Source: Hyphomicrobiales bacterium
GTDB taxonomy: Bacteria > Pseudomonadota > Alphaproteobacteria > Rhizobiales > Methyloligellaceae
DNA: 64,000 nt
Assembly: GCA_021775525.1 (NCBI GenBank)
Contig: JAJFHQ010000005.1
Coordinates: 29,686-93,685, forward strand
Reading direction: 5' to 3'
Positions within the stretch are counted from its first letter, which is position 1; every line of letters starts with the position of its first letter. A model generated the notes under the pieces. That model was not told where the DNA came from and searched no databases. It saw only the letters and a list, made by a program, of their open reading frames with translations. Of this stretch, positions 27,795-37,134 are shown one piece after another. A program made the translations under genes and the position numbers.

Positions 27795-27932
27795 GGGATC
27801 GTGCTCCAAACTCCTCTTGGCCTGCCCTATAGCAATGCCCAAGCCCGGAGACCAGACTTCTCAGCCGCAATAATCAAATGCAGGGATATGGCGCGCTCCA
27901 TAGAAGAGCGGATGCCGGCATCATCCGGTACG

Positions 27933-30206
27933 TTACCCAACCTGTTTTTCAGCCGCCTGGGTCAATGGTTCCGTCTCATTGTCTGATGGTGCGACCGGTG
28001 CAACTGGTGCCGGTTGGGGCAGGGTCGCGGGTGCACTCTGGCATTCCGCCGGCTCACGGATAATCCCCGGCTCTTCACTGCTGCCCCGGATTGGCAAGCC
28101 ATCGCCGATTTGCTCGCGCACAGTGTCCATGCGGTCGCAATGGGCATGAATTTTGGCCGCCGGACGGCCGAACAGGAAGCCCTGGACCTCGTTGCAGCCT
28201 GCTGAACGCAGATAGCGCGCCTGGGACTCAGTTTCGACACCCTCCGCCGCGATGGTGACATCAAGGGAGTTTCCGAGACCAATGATCGTTTTGACGATGG
28301 CGCTAACGTCTTCATCTGCTTCCATTTCTGAGATGAAGGACCGGTCAATCTTGATCTTGGAGACTGGCAGCCGCGTCAGGTAGCTGAGGCTCGAATAACC
28401 CGTGCCGAAATCATCGAGCGCCAACAGCACACCCATGCCCGTGAGCTCCTTGAGCGTTTTGACAGTCTCCTCGGCATTGCGGAACAGCAAGTCCTCCTTG
28501 AATTCCAGCAACAGACGGTTCGGTGCGACGCCGGTTTTGGACAAGGTATTGCGGACCAAGGCGGCCAGATCCTGCGCCACGAATTGCGCCTGTGAAATGT
28601 TAACCGACAACATGGTGCCTTCGGGCCAGTTGCGGGCATAGAGACAGGCGCTCTCGAGCACCCACTCTCCAAGCATCCCGATAAGTCCGTTTTCCTCGGC
28701 AATGGGGATGAATTGCGCGGGCGGAATCTCGCCCTTCTCGAAATGGGTCCAGCGCGCCAGCGCCTCGTAGCCCGTCAGCGCGCCCTTCTCCAGGTCGAAC
28801 TGGGGCTGGTAATGAATATGCAGCTCGTCATTGCGCAGCGCATGGCGCAAATCCTGGGCCAGCGAGCGCCGGTGCTGAACGGCCCGGTCCATTTCCGGTT
28901 CAAAAAAGCGGTAAGCATTGCGGCCATCGCTCTTGGCGCGGTAGAGCGCCAGGTCCGCATTGTTTAACAGTGTTTTCACTTCAGTGCCTTCGGTCGGCGC
29001 GAAAGAAATTCCGACACTGCCCGAAATGGCTAGTGAGTGGCCCTCGATATCGAATGTCCTGGCCAATTGCTCGCAGATGCGGCGCGCCAGCGGTATGGCG
29101 TCGTTCGGCTCGTCCAGGTCATCGGCAATGACGACAAACTCATCGCCGCCAACCCGCGCAACGGTATCGGTTTCGCGTACGCTGTCGCGCAGACGGTCGG
29201 ACGCCTCCATTAGCAGGGCATCACCAGCCTTGTGGCCAAGCGTATCGTTGACTTCCTTGAAGCGATCCAGATCGATGCACATAACTGCCAGCAGGGTCTC
29301 GCGGCGCTTGGCACGCGCCAGAGCCTGTTCCAGCCTGTTTTGCAGCTGCACCCGGTTGGGCAGGCCCGTGAGCGGGTCATGCATGGCCAGGAACCTGATC
29401 TGGTCTTCCGCTTTCCAGCGTTCACGGATGCGCCTGAAGGCGACCGCGGCGGGTACCGAATAGCCCAGCACGATCAACAGGCTGGTCATCATAGACGCTG
29501 CAATAAGCGCGACCTTCGACATTGTGGCCGCCGAAGACTGGTCAACCTCAAGCACGTAAATGCGTGAAACTTTCCGACCCGTGAACAAAGGCACGATCAA
29601 CGCCTTGCGGAACTCGTCTGCCTTGTCTCCAGGCATGGCGAAATTGTCGATAATCCGGGTGGAGTACATCCCCATGGATTTGTGCAACTCGGCCTGGAAA
29701 ACGCTGTGCCTCAGGAGTTTTCCAAGTTGCCCCTGATCGAACCCGGCAGACCGCAGAACGACACCACCTGAGGGCTCCAGAAGCGCAAAATTCCTCACCT
29801 GGCTAACATGGTTTTCGGCATCGAGAAAACGGGTCAGCTTGGTAATCCAGCCGGAAAACAATTTGTCGATACCGGCGAGCAGTCCTGACTGCTCGTGAAC
29901 TGAACGGGCGATCCGCAGGTCCCGCGACCGGGTTTTTCGAGCCTGCTCCTGATACTTCGACAACAATTCCGGAGCGACCACCACGACTTTCTGGTCTGCG
30001 ATGAGACCGAGCTCGAAAGGGGTTGGCTTGAACAACCGGCTCTCAACCTGCCGGACCCACTGGGTCGAAGCCTGACGTGCATCAGTGGTAAGAGCGTACT
30101 GGAAAGTGGTTCGGCCCGATACGAAACCGGCAGCCACCGTCACGATCCCCAAAATAACGAGACCGGCCATGACCATTCGGTCACGGATGAAAAACTGACG
30201 CAACAT
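27933..30206 (-). CDS. membrane-bound GGDEF-EAL protein (c-di-GMP turnover)
   Basis: 757 aa from ATG 30206 (GGAG 9 nt upstream). It has a membrane helix at about residues 10-30 (MAGLVILGIVTVAAGFVSG), a periplasmic sensory region of about 200 residues, and a second helix (ALIAASMMTSLLIVLGY). The GGDEF domain has an intact active site (DTVARVGGDEFVVIADDLD), and the EAL domain has YEALARWTHFEKG plus LALDDFGTGYSSLSYL. Both halves look catalytically competent, so it may make and degrade c-di-GMP. The last about 70 residues are low-complexity, rich in proline and alanine. Confidence 0.93.
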   Translation of the reverse strand: MLRQFFIRDRMVMAGLVILGIVTVAAGFVSGRTTFQYALTTDARQASTQWVRQVESRLFKPTPFELGLIADQKVVVVAPELLSKYQEQARKTRSRDLRIARSVHEQSGLLAGIDKLFSGWITKLTRFLDAENHVSQVRNFALLEPSGGVVLRSAGFDQGQLGKLLRHSVFQAELHKSMGMYSTRIIDNFAMPGDKADEFRKALIVPLFTGRKVSRIYVLEVDQSSAATMSKVALIAASMMTSLLIVLGYSVPAAVAFRRIRERWKAEDQIRFLAMHDPLTGLPNRVQLQNRLEQALARAKRRETLLAVMCIDLDRFKEVNDTLGHKAGDALLMEASDRLRDSVRETDTVARVGGDEFVVIADDLDEPNDAIPLARRICEQLARTFDIEGHSLAISGSVGISFAPTEGTEVKTLLNNADLALYRAKSDGRNAYRFFEPEMDRAVQHRRSLAQDLRHALRNDELHIHYQPQFDLEKGALTGYEALARWTHFEKGEIPPAQFIPIAEENGLIGMLGEWVLESACLYARNWPEGTMLSVNISQAQFVAQDLAALVRNTLSKTGVAPNRLLLEFKEDLLFRNAEETVKTLKELTGMGVLLALDDFGTGYSSLSYLTRLPVSKIKIDRSFISEMEADEDVSAIVKTIIGLGNSLDVTIAAEGVETESQARYLRSAGCNEVQGFLFGRPAAKIHAHCDRMDTVREQIGDGLPIRGSSEEPGIIREPAECQSAPATLPQPAPVAPVAPSDNETEPLTQAAEKQVG

Positions 30207-30345
30207 CTGACCCACTCCCAAACCTGAATTTCGACCAGGAGTATGGGTGAGGGACCTTAAATAAGCTCAAAAATGCTTAGTAAAAGTTGGTTCAAATTAC
30301 TGCGTAAAATTGTATGCATCTTCGCTGACAAGCGCCCTACAAATT

Positions 30346-33003
30346 TTAGAAATGCAGCGAAATATCACGGTGATAGGCCATGCAGGCGGCAACATCCACG
30401 GCCTGGTCGGCGGGCAGCCTGGCCTGCTTGCGCAAACCAATGGTGTCGCGAATGGCTTTTTCATAAGTTTGTAACCCGCCAAGCACCGAACCCGCAGCGC
30501 TTTGCCGCCAAGCCAGGTCTTCCTGGTAGGTTTTCAATGCCACATCCAGACGCTCAAGCGCCTTATCCTTGTCCGGAGCCCGGCCCCGCAACGCGCGCCT
30601 GACGCTTGAGAGCTTTGAGCGAATGTCCCGCGCACCGGCAACGTCGCCGATTTCTGGTAGCAAGGCGGCTATATGCTCGGCGGCAGCCTTGGGATTCTGA
30701 CTCTTGATGACCTCGCGCACACCATCTAGTTTCTCGCCCCATTTTGACAATTCCGAGGCTGCGGCAATCGTTTCCGTGGCGATCTGAACCGGCTCATACG
30801 CCCCGTCGACGGTGCGCCGGTAAAGCGTACGCGACTTCGTCTCTGTCTTCAGCAAAGCGCTGTAAGTTTTATGGCGCTCTTTCCACGCTTCGGGTATGGA
30901 AGCTTGCTGTGCTTTCAGTTCCTCTATGATGTGTTCAAGACGGCCTTCTATTTCGGCCTTGCGATGGTTTCCATCATCCGCGGTTAACTGGCGCAACTCG
31001 GTCTGCAGATCTTTCTGCTGCACCTTCAGGCGTAAGATTACGGCCTCGATCCGGCGCACCTGCGTGTGCAGGGGGCGGTAGGCCGGCGTGGCCGCATCGA
31101 TGGCCACGACAGCCTTGTCGATGGTGTCTCGCAGGGCAAAGGTCTTAGAGGCATCTTCAAAACTTGCCTTCAGGTTTTTCTGCAGCTTTTTCGGCAGGGT
31201 GCTCAGGTCAAGCGCGTTTGCCTGCGCGATGGCGGAGCGTATTTGCGTACCGCGCTGCACATACTGGTTAAACGCATAATCCTCGATGCAGTGCTGAAGC
31301 TTCGGATTGACCGGCGGCGGCGCCGTTTCACCGGTCAGCGACAACCGTGTGGGAAGGTAGTTCACCAGACGCGGGTTGTAGGCAACGACCACCAGCGCCA
31401 GCAATTGCATGATGATGAAGGCGATAACGCCTTTGTACATGGAGATGGTCTTGACGGCCTTCGGTGCTACGCCGCGCAGGTAAAACAGCGCAAAACCGAA
31501 CGGAGGCGTCAGGAATGAGGTCTGGATATTCAGCCCGATCATGACCCCGAGCCATACGGCGGTCACGTTGGCCGAGGGGTCCGCCAGCAGGATGGGGGCA
31601 ACGATAGGGACAACGACAACAGCGATTTCGATGAAGTCGAGGAAGAACCCAAGGATGAAGATGACGGCCATGACAATGACGAACTGGCCCCAGAAACCGC
31701 CCGGCAGGCTGGTCAGGAAGTCCTTGACCAGTTCCTCACCTCCAAAACCCCTGAAGGCCGCGGTCAGCATGGCCGCACCCAGAAGGATAATGAACACAAG
31801 TGACGTGGTTTTCGCCGTCTCGATCATCACGCCACGCAGAGTGTCGTCGATGCGGTAAGCGCGAATTCCGCTCCATATGAGCGCCAGGATAAGCCCGGTA
31901 ACAGCAATGAGGGCTATGACCAGCCAGGTCACATCAGATGAGGTGACAACATTCTTGATGTTTATGGGATGGACCTGGGTAGTGGTGATAATGACCGCAA
32001 CGGATATGAAGGCAAGGATTGCCGGCCAGAATGCGCGGGCCTGGCCGTCCTTTAGCCGGTAGCCGCCCATGATCAGGGCCCCGGCAGCACCAATCGCCCC
32101 GGCCTGGTTCACGGTCGCAATGCCCATGATGATCGATCCCAGAACGATGAAGATGAGCGCCAGGGGAGGTACGAGAGCCATAGCCACCTTGACCGCGAAG
32201 CGGGCATCATATTTGCCCTCGAAGGGTATCGCCGGCGCGACGCTGGGCCTGATGAACGCATATATCGCGATAAACACGATATAAACGCCAACCAGCACGA
32301 GGCCCGGCAGCAAGGCGCCGAGGAACATTTCACCCGCACTCGTCGAGGACACGTCGAACGCCGACGGCATCGAAAGTTCACCGGTGGATGCCTTGTAAAG
32401 CGCTTTGCGCGCCGTGCTGGCCTGGTCTGTAGCACTGGCAAGCTGATCAGCCAGAATAATCAGCACGATTGATGGGGGGATAATCTGACCCAGAGTGCCC
32501 GAAGCCGCGATGGTACCGGTCGCCAGGGGATGCGAATAATTATTGCGCAACATGGCCGGCAGGGAAATCAAGCCCATGGCAACCACGGTCGCGCCGACAA
32601 TTCCTGTGGTGGCGGCCAGCAGCGCACCGACAAAAACCACGGACATGCCAAGACCGCCGCGTACCGGGCCGAACAGCTGCGCCATGGTGACGAGAAGATC
32701 TTCGGCAATGCGTGACCGCTGGAGCATGATGCCCATAAACACGAAAAGCGGGATGGCGATCAGCGTATCTCGTTCAACTTCCCAGTAGACCCCGCGAAAG
32801 TTCGTAACCCCTGCGCTGAGCCATTCAGAGGGACCGCCCTGGATGAAATAGGCATCGGGCGAGCCGGTGAGGAGCCAGCCTGTAAGGGCCGCAAGCCCGA
32901 CGGAGATGATGGCCGAACCGGGAAGCGCGAAGGCGACCGGGTAACCGGACCCCAGTGCAGTGGCCATGAGCAGGACCAGGAGGAGAAGAAAAAACAGTTC
33001 CAT
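30346..33003 (-). CDS. TRAP transporter large permease (DctM) with C-terminal coiled-coil extension
   Basis: Large membrane subunit of a TRAP secondary transporter, 885 aa where ordinary DctM is about 430. Residues 1-550 are multi-pass membrane, starting FFLLLLVLLMATALGSGYPV, with IIPPSIVLIILADQLASATD and a loop before FLGALLPGLVLVGVYIVF as in the longer TakM-type permeases. Residues 551-885 form a soluble, mostly helical charged region with probable coiled coil (RRIEAVILRLKVQQKDLQTE). ATG 33003 is 9 bp after the dctQ stop. The role of the extension is unknown. Confidence 0.9.
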   Translation of the reverse strand: MELFFLLLLVLLMATALGSGYPVAFALPGSAIISVGLAALTGWLLTGSPDAYFIQGGPSEWLSAGVTNFRGVYWEVERDTLIAIPLFVFMGIMLQRSRIAEDLLVTMAQLFGPVRGGLGMSVVFVGALLAATTGIVGATVVAMGLISLPAMLRNNYSHPLATGTIAASGTLGQIIPPSIVLIILADQLASATDQASTARKALYKASTGELSMPSAFDVSSTSAGEMFLGALLPGLVLVGVYIVFIAIYAFIRPSVAPAIPFEGKYDARFAVKVAMALVPPLALIFIVLGSIIMGIATVNQAGAIGAAGALIMGGYRLKDGQARAFWPAILAFISVAVIITTTQVHPINIKNVVTSSDVTWLVIALIAVTGLILALIWSGIRAYRIDDTLRGVMIETAKTTSLVFIILLGAAMLTAAFRGFGGEELVKDFLTSLPGGFWGQFVIVMAVIFILGFFLDFIEIAVVVVPIVAPILLADPSANVTAVWLGVMIGLNIQTSFLTPPFGFALFYLRGVAPKAVKTISMYKGVIAFIIMQLLALVVVAYNPRLVNYLPTRLSLTGETAPPPVNPKLQHCIEDYAFNQYVQRGTQIRSAIAQANALDLSTLPKKLQKNLKASFEDASKTFALRDTIDKAVVAIDAATPAYRPLHTQVRRIEAVILRLKVQQKDLQTELRQLTADDGNHRKAEIEGRLEHIIEELKAQQASIPEAWKERHKTYSALLKTETKSRTLYRRTVDGAYEPVQIATETIAAASELSKWGEKLDGVREVIKSQNPKAAAEHIAALLPEIGDVAGARDIRSKLSSVRRALRGRAPDKDKALERLDVALKTYQEDLAWRQSAAGSVLGGLQTYEKAIRDTIGLRKQARLPADQAVDVAACMAYHRDISLHF

Positions 33004-33012
33004 GCCTTGCCT

Positions 33013-34047
33013 CTATGCCTCCAGAATGCCTTCGGACTCCAGCTCTCGTTTGCCGGGATCACCACGATAATCAGCCAGACCTTCCAGGAAATAGCCGGCG
33101 AACTGGATCAGCATCGAAACGGCGAATATACCCAGGAACCCGGCCATCCAGTATTTCACATACATTCCAAAGCCGGTCTGGGTGGTCTCGAAAATGAGCA
33201 ACGGGCCGTTGATGACTGTCGATTTGCCATCCATCCCGTAAAAAATAATGACGGAGCAGAGCGAGACGCCGAGCAATATGCTTCCGACCGCATTCACAAG
33301 ACCCTTGGTGCGGCTGGTGAACCCGGAATAGAGCACGTCGACCCGAACATGACCCTCTTCCAGCAATGTATAGGCGCTGGCAAAAAGAAACAGCGAGGCG
33401 TACCAGAAGCGCACGAGATCAGCCATGAAGGCCTGTTCGTAGGAAAAGATGAAGCGCGTCAGCACGATGAGCAATTCAGCCGCAACGACCAGCAGCGCCA
33501 GCCAGGGAAAGCCCAGCCCACGGTGAAATGCGGCGATGGCCAGCCCGATGAAGACCATCGGAAAATGCACGTAGAGACCACGGAAGGTGGATCGCCCCAG
33601 GTCGATTGCCAGCTTGTCTCCGAATAGCTGCGGCAACAAACCCTCAACCCTCAGGAATGAGACAACCATGTCAACAACGCCGACAAGGAAAACTGCCCAG
33701 AAAGCAGCGCGTATGATGTATCCGGTTATGGCAAATATGGTCTCACACTCCAGCCGGAGCTTTCGTGATTTCGTCGCCATGACGGCGCCGGTGGCGATGG
33801 CGAAGCCCAGCACATAAATCGAGGCCTGTGCCGCTGCAAAAATTGTTCCGGCATCATCCACACCGGTAATTAGGGTCGTGGGACCGGGCCAGTCGCGCCA
33901 GTTTGTCAGGTAATTATTGATGAGGAACGCAACCATTGTGGCGATTATGCTCCACGCAAAACAGCGCGCCAGGAGAACGGTGAGCTCCTGATCACTATCG
34001 GCACCTGTTGTATGGCGTGCAGGTTTGGCCGGTTTTGTTCTGGCCAT
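33013..34047 (-). CDS. TRAP transporter small permease (DctQ) with N-terminal membrane extension
   Basis: 344 aa from ATG 34047, against about 160-200 for usual DctQ. The canonical DctQ part is at roughly residues 205-335 (ASLFLFASAYTLLEEGHVRV and KYWMAGFLGIFAVSMLIQFA). An extra N-terminal half carries about five more membrane helices (IIATMVAFLINNYL, YVLGFAIATGAVMAT and others). It lies between dctP and dctM. A strong stem-loop separates it from dctP and may lower its expression relative to the binding protein. Confidence 0.87.
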   Translation of the reverse strand: MARTKPAKPARHTTGADSDQELTVLLARCFAWSIIATMVAFLINNYLTNWRDWPGPTTLITGVDDAGTIFAAAQASIYVLGFAIATGAVMATKSRKLRLECETIFAITGYIIRAAFWAVFLVGVVDMVVSFLRVEGLLPQLFGDKLAIDLGRSTFRGLYVHFPMVFIGLAIAAFHRGLGFPWLALLVVAAELLIVLTRFIFSYEQAFMADLVRFWYASLFLFASAYTLLEEGHVRVDVLYSGFTSRTKGLVNAVGSILLGVSLCSVIIFYGMDGKSTVINGPLLIFETTQTGFGMYVKYWMAGFLGIFAVSMLIQFAGYFLEGLADYRGDPGKRELESEGILEA

Positions 34048-34061
34048 ACGCAAAGCCCCCC

Positions 34062-34090
34062 AAAAAGGGACGGGGCGAAAACCCCGTCCC
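34062..34090 (-). terminator. stem-loop between binding-protein and permease genes of the TRAP operon
   Basis: On the minus strand GGGACGGGG-TTTTCG-CCCCGTCCC is a perfect 9-bp stem followed by TTTTTGG, a good intrinsic terminator shape. It sits 33 bp after the dctP stop and 15 bp before the dctQ start. It probably acts as a partial terminator or 3' stabiliser. Confidence 0.8.
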
Positions 34091-34122
34091 AATTCACATG
34101 TCGTTGATCGAAATGATCTGAC

Positions 34123-35235
34123 TTATTTTATGCCCAGCACGCGGTTGCGCTGTATCGTGTAGGCCGTGTCAGAAAGGCCGTTCCAGGCACCAACGTCACT
34201 GCGCACCTTGGCGAAGCTGTCGTGGATCTTCGCCGCAAGCGGACTGTGCTGGCGCACTTCGTCGAACACTTCCTTGGCACCCTCGCCAAAGCTGTCGTAA
34301 ATTTCGTCGTTAAATTTGCGCAGCTTGACGCCATGCTCCTTGACCAGCTTTTCGAGAAACTGACCATTGTTGGCATTGGTCTCAGCCATCTGGCGCGAGT
34401 TTTCCTCGTTACAGGCAGCTTCGATGATGGCTTGGTCGGTTTTGGACAGCTTGTCCCACCAGGCTTTGTTCATGCCGAGGTTTAGCTGGGATGCGGGTTC
34501 GTGCATGCCCGGATAGTAGTAATATTTTGCTGCCTCGTAGAACTTCATGAAATAGTCGTTATAGGGGCCAACCCACTCCGTTGCCTGAACCGCGCCTGAC
34601 ACGAGATTTTCGTAAATCTGGCTGCCCGGCAGGGATACGGGAGATGCGCCGAGCTTGGCGAGCACGTCACCACCAAGACCAGGAATACGCATTTTCAGAC
34701 CCTTGAAGTCATCCGCAGATTCCATTTCCTTGTTGAACCAGCCGCCCATCTGAACGCCGGTGTTACCGCAAGGAAAACCCTTGACGCCAAACTCTGCGCC
34801 GAGTTCGTCCAGCAGGGCCTGGCCGCCGGCATATTTCATCCAGGCTTCCATTTCCGAGAAGACCAGACCGAACGGAACGGCCGTGAAATAGGCCCAGCCC
34901 GGATGCTTGCCTTTCCAGTAATAATCCGCCGCGATATAGCCTTGTGATTTACCCGAAGCAACTTCGTCAAAGCTGTCAAACGCACCGACTTTTTCGCCAG
35001 AAGCGTAGTAGGTCACGTTTATCCGGCCCTCAGTGAGCTCAGGAATGCGCTTGGCGAGACGCTGTGCGCTGATGCCAAGGCCCGGAAAGTCACGCGGCCA
35101 TGTGGACACGATTGCCATCTCGGTCTTGGCCTGGACGATAGCCGGTGAAGCGATTGTTGCGGCTGCAGTGGCACCCGCGAGTAGGCCGGATTTTTTTACA
35201 AAAGACCGGCGGTCAATTTTCTTGATTTTGCTCAT
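34123..35235 (-). CDS. TRAP transporter periplasmic binding protein (TakP-like DctP)
   Basis: 370 aa from ATG 35235 (GGGAGGG upstream). A twin-arginine-like signal is seen (KKIDRRSFVKKSGLLAGATA, cleavage after AIVQA). Mature stretches such as AVPFGLVFSEMEAWMKYAGG and GNTGVQMGGWFNKEMES are those of the TakP/2-oxoacid group of DctP proteins, where a divalent metal helps bind the carboxylate. The substrate is therefore probably a 2-oxoacid or hydroxyacid such as pyruvate or lactate; this is inference. It is first in the TRAP operon. Confidence 0.92.
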   Translation of the reverse strand: MSKIKKIDRRSFVKKSGLLAGATAAATIASPAIVQAKTEMAIVSTWPRDFPGLGISAQRLAKRIPELTEGRINVTYYASGEKVGAFDSFDEVASGKSQGYIAADYYWKGKHPGWAYFTAVPFGLVFSEMEAWMKYAGGQALLDELGAEFGVKGFPCGNTGVQMGGWFNKEMESADDFKGLKMRIPGLGGDVLAKLGASPVSLPGSQIYENLVSGAVQATEWVGPYNDYFMKFYEAAKYYYYPGMHEPASQLNLGMNKAWWDKLSKTDQAIIEAACNEENSRQMAETNANNGQFLEKLVKEHGVKLRKFNDEIYDSFGEGAKEVFDEVRQHSPLAAKIHDSFAKVRSDVGAWNGLSDTAYTIQRNRVLGIK

Positions 35236-35424
35236 ATGTACCCTCCCAAGGTTACTCTCAAAAACTAACGCAATAATTCCAAAGCGCTTCTGATGACGCC
35301 ATTGTGTGCGCAAGCCGCCCGGAGTGAACCATACTTTCGTTCGACTGGCCATATGTCAGATAAATTCAGTGATAGTTTTACTGATGAGTTGCTTGCCGCT
35401 TCGAGCGCCAATTTCGCTATCAGG

Positions 35425-36444
35425 CTATTTCAGCTTCCTTCTGACCAGCTCCGCACCTGCGCCAAGAGCCTGCAATTTACCCACCGCCACGTCACGGGGA
35501 AGTGGAGCGAGACCACAGTTTGTACAGGGCATAGTGCGCTCCGGGTCAACGAATTCCATCGCCCTTGTGAGAGTATCGGCCACTTTTTCCGGGGATTCGA
35601 CCTCAAGCGACGCAACGTCGATTACGCCAATAAGGACGTCCTTGTCTTTCAGCAAGCCAATCAACTCTAGCGGCACCCTCGAATTGGCACATTCAAGCGA
35701 CACCTGGTCGATGTTGCTTTTGTTGATGGCCGGGAAAATTTCCTCATATTGCCGCCACTCGGACCCCAGTGTTTCTTTCCAGTCGATATTTTCCTTGATG
35801 CCGTAGCCGTAGCAGATGTGCACAGCCGTGGTGCATTTGAGTCCCTTGCGCGCGGCGTTGAGGGCATCAACGCCCCACTCTACCGTATCTGCCATGAATG
35901 CATTGAAGGCCGGTTCGTCAAACTGGATGGTATCGACACCGAGCGCCTCAAGTTCCCTGGCTTCCTGGTTGAGAAGCTCGGCAAATGCCATCGCCATGTC
36001 GGGGCGGGTGTCGTAATGGGCATTGGCAATCGTGTCGCAAATGGTCATCGGGCCGGGCAGGGTGAATTTCAGCTTGTTCGTAGCGTGCGGACGGACATAG
36101 CGTACTTCGTCTGAATGGATCGGATATTTGCGGGATACCGGGCCCGTTACCGTCGGCACATCGACCACGTATCGGTCATCGCGGATGCCCATCTTGGTTT
36201 TCTTGTCCCAGTCGATACCATCGCAATGTTCAAGAAAACCATGTACGAAATGGACCCGGAACTGTTCACCGCCGCTGGCGACATCAATGCCTGCGTCTTC
36301 CTGCTCCTTCAACCAGATGAGCGCGGCATCGCGCTTGCCCTGCTCCAGTTCATCGCCCTCGAGCCGCCAGGGGGCCCAGAGTTTTTCAGGTTCGGCAAGC
36401 CATGAGGGTTTCGGCAATGAGCCTGCTACGGTGGTTTCCAGCAT
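35425..36444 (-). CDS. core-MetE-like cobalamin-independent methionine synthase family protein
   Basis: 339 aa from ATG 36444 (GGGAGGT upstream). It contains only the C-terminal catalytic barrel of MetE. It starts LETTVAGSLPKPSWLAEPEK. The zinc-ligand pattern is visible as TTAVHICYGYG, SLECANSRVP and CTNCGLAPLP. Such short forms transfer methyl groups to homocysteine or related thiols from donors that differ from MetE's folate. The MesX/DUF1852 partner known for the MesD branch is not nearby, so the donor is open. No SAM riboswitch was seen upstream. Confidence 0.82.
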   Translation of the reverse strand: MLETTVAGSLPKPSWLAEPEKLWAPWRLEGDELEQGKRDAALIWLKEQEDAGIDVASGGEQFRVHFVHGFLEHCDGIDWDKKTKMGIRDDRYVVDVPTVTGPVSRKYPIHSDEVRYVRPHATNKLKFTLPGPMTICDTIANAHYDTRPDMAMAFAELLNQEARELEALGVDTIQFDEPAFNAFMADTVEWGVDALNAARKGLKCTTAVHICYGYGIKENIDWKETLGSEWRQYEEIFPAINKSNIDQVSLECANSRVPLELIGLLKDKDVLIGVIDVASLEVESPEKVADTLTRAMEFVDPERTMPCTNCGLAPLPRDVAVGKLQALGAGAELVRRKLK

Positions 36445-36572
36445 GTGTAATACCTCCCTCACGCTGCGCTCGTTGCATGCCCGGCGCCATCATTTCATGA
36501 ATTAGAGTACTTGAAAGCTGACCAACCGCAAGGACGTGCAGGGCGGGAAGAGAGACAAACAGTTCAGGAATA

Positions 36573-37079
36573 TCAGCGCCAGGCGAATGCAACTTTTCGC
36601 AAGGACTGATCGCCGAATATCTCCCGGCCTTCCGATATCTGCCTGCCGCCAAGACGCTGATAGAAAACGCAGGCCCGATCGTTACAGGCAAGCGACCAGA
36701 CGCAAAGTCCAGCCAGGTTGTGCGCTGAAAGCTCAGTCCGGGCGGCATTGAAAAGCCGTCCACCAAAACCAACACCCTGCTCGGCCGGCCGGATATAAAG
36801 TTCAAAAATTTCTCCTGCATAGGGCGTGCCCCGCATCCTGCTACGCCCGAACGTCACGTAGCCAGATACATCACCGTCGAACTCGAGTAGAAGCGCGTGC
36901 ATACCTTTGCAAAGCGCGTCCTGCCACCAGCCTGGTCCGCGCCGGGCCATCATCTGCTCCAGTTGCAGATGGGGGATGAGGCCCTGGTAGGAATGCCGCC
37001 ATGCCAGTTCATGCACGCGAGCGATATCGGCTGCATCGCCTTGCGATGCGTGGCGGATGGATATGAGGCCTGTGGTCAT
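36573..37079 (-). CDS. GNAT family N-acetyltransferase
   Basis: 168 aa. It starts LISIRHASQGDAADIARVHE, with the WRHSYQGLIPHLQLEQM stretch common in small GNAT enzymes, and the acetyl-CoA motif RPAEQGVGFGGRLFNAART near residue 105. GLCVWSLACNDRACVFYQRL completes the fold. The substrate is unknown. It stands between typA and the MetE-like gene on the same strand, with gaps of about 55 and 130 bp. Confidence 0.85.
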   Translation of the reverse strand: MTTGLISIRHASQGDAADIARVHELAWRHSYQGLIPHLQLEQMMARRGPGWWQDALCKGMHALLLEFDGDVSGYVTFGRSRMRGTPYAGEIFELYIRPAEQGVGFGGRLFNAARTELSAHNLAGLCVWSLACNDRACVFYQRLGGRQISEGREIFGDQSLRKVAFAWR

Positions 37080-37134
37080 TAGCGCGATGATAGCGCGCTC
37101 AAGGAGCGGGGCAATGGGCCGTGGATAAATTTAC

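Noticed and set aside
36445-36572. Possible SAM or SAH riboswitch before the MetE-like gene
   Set aside because: The region lacks the conserved core sequences of SAM-I, SAM-II and SAH riboswitches as I know them.
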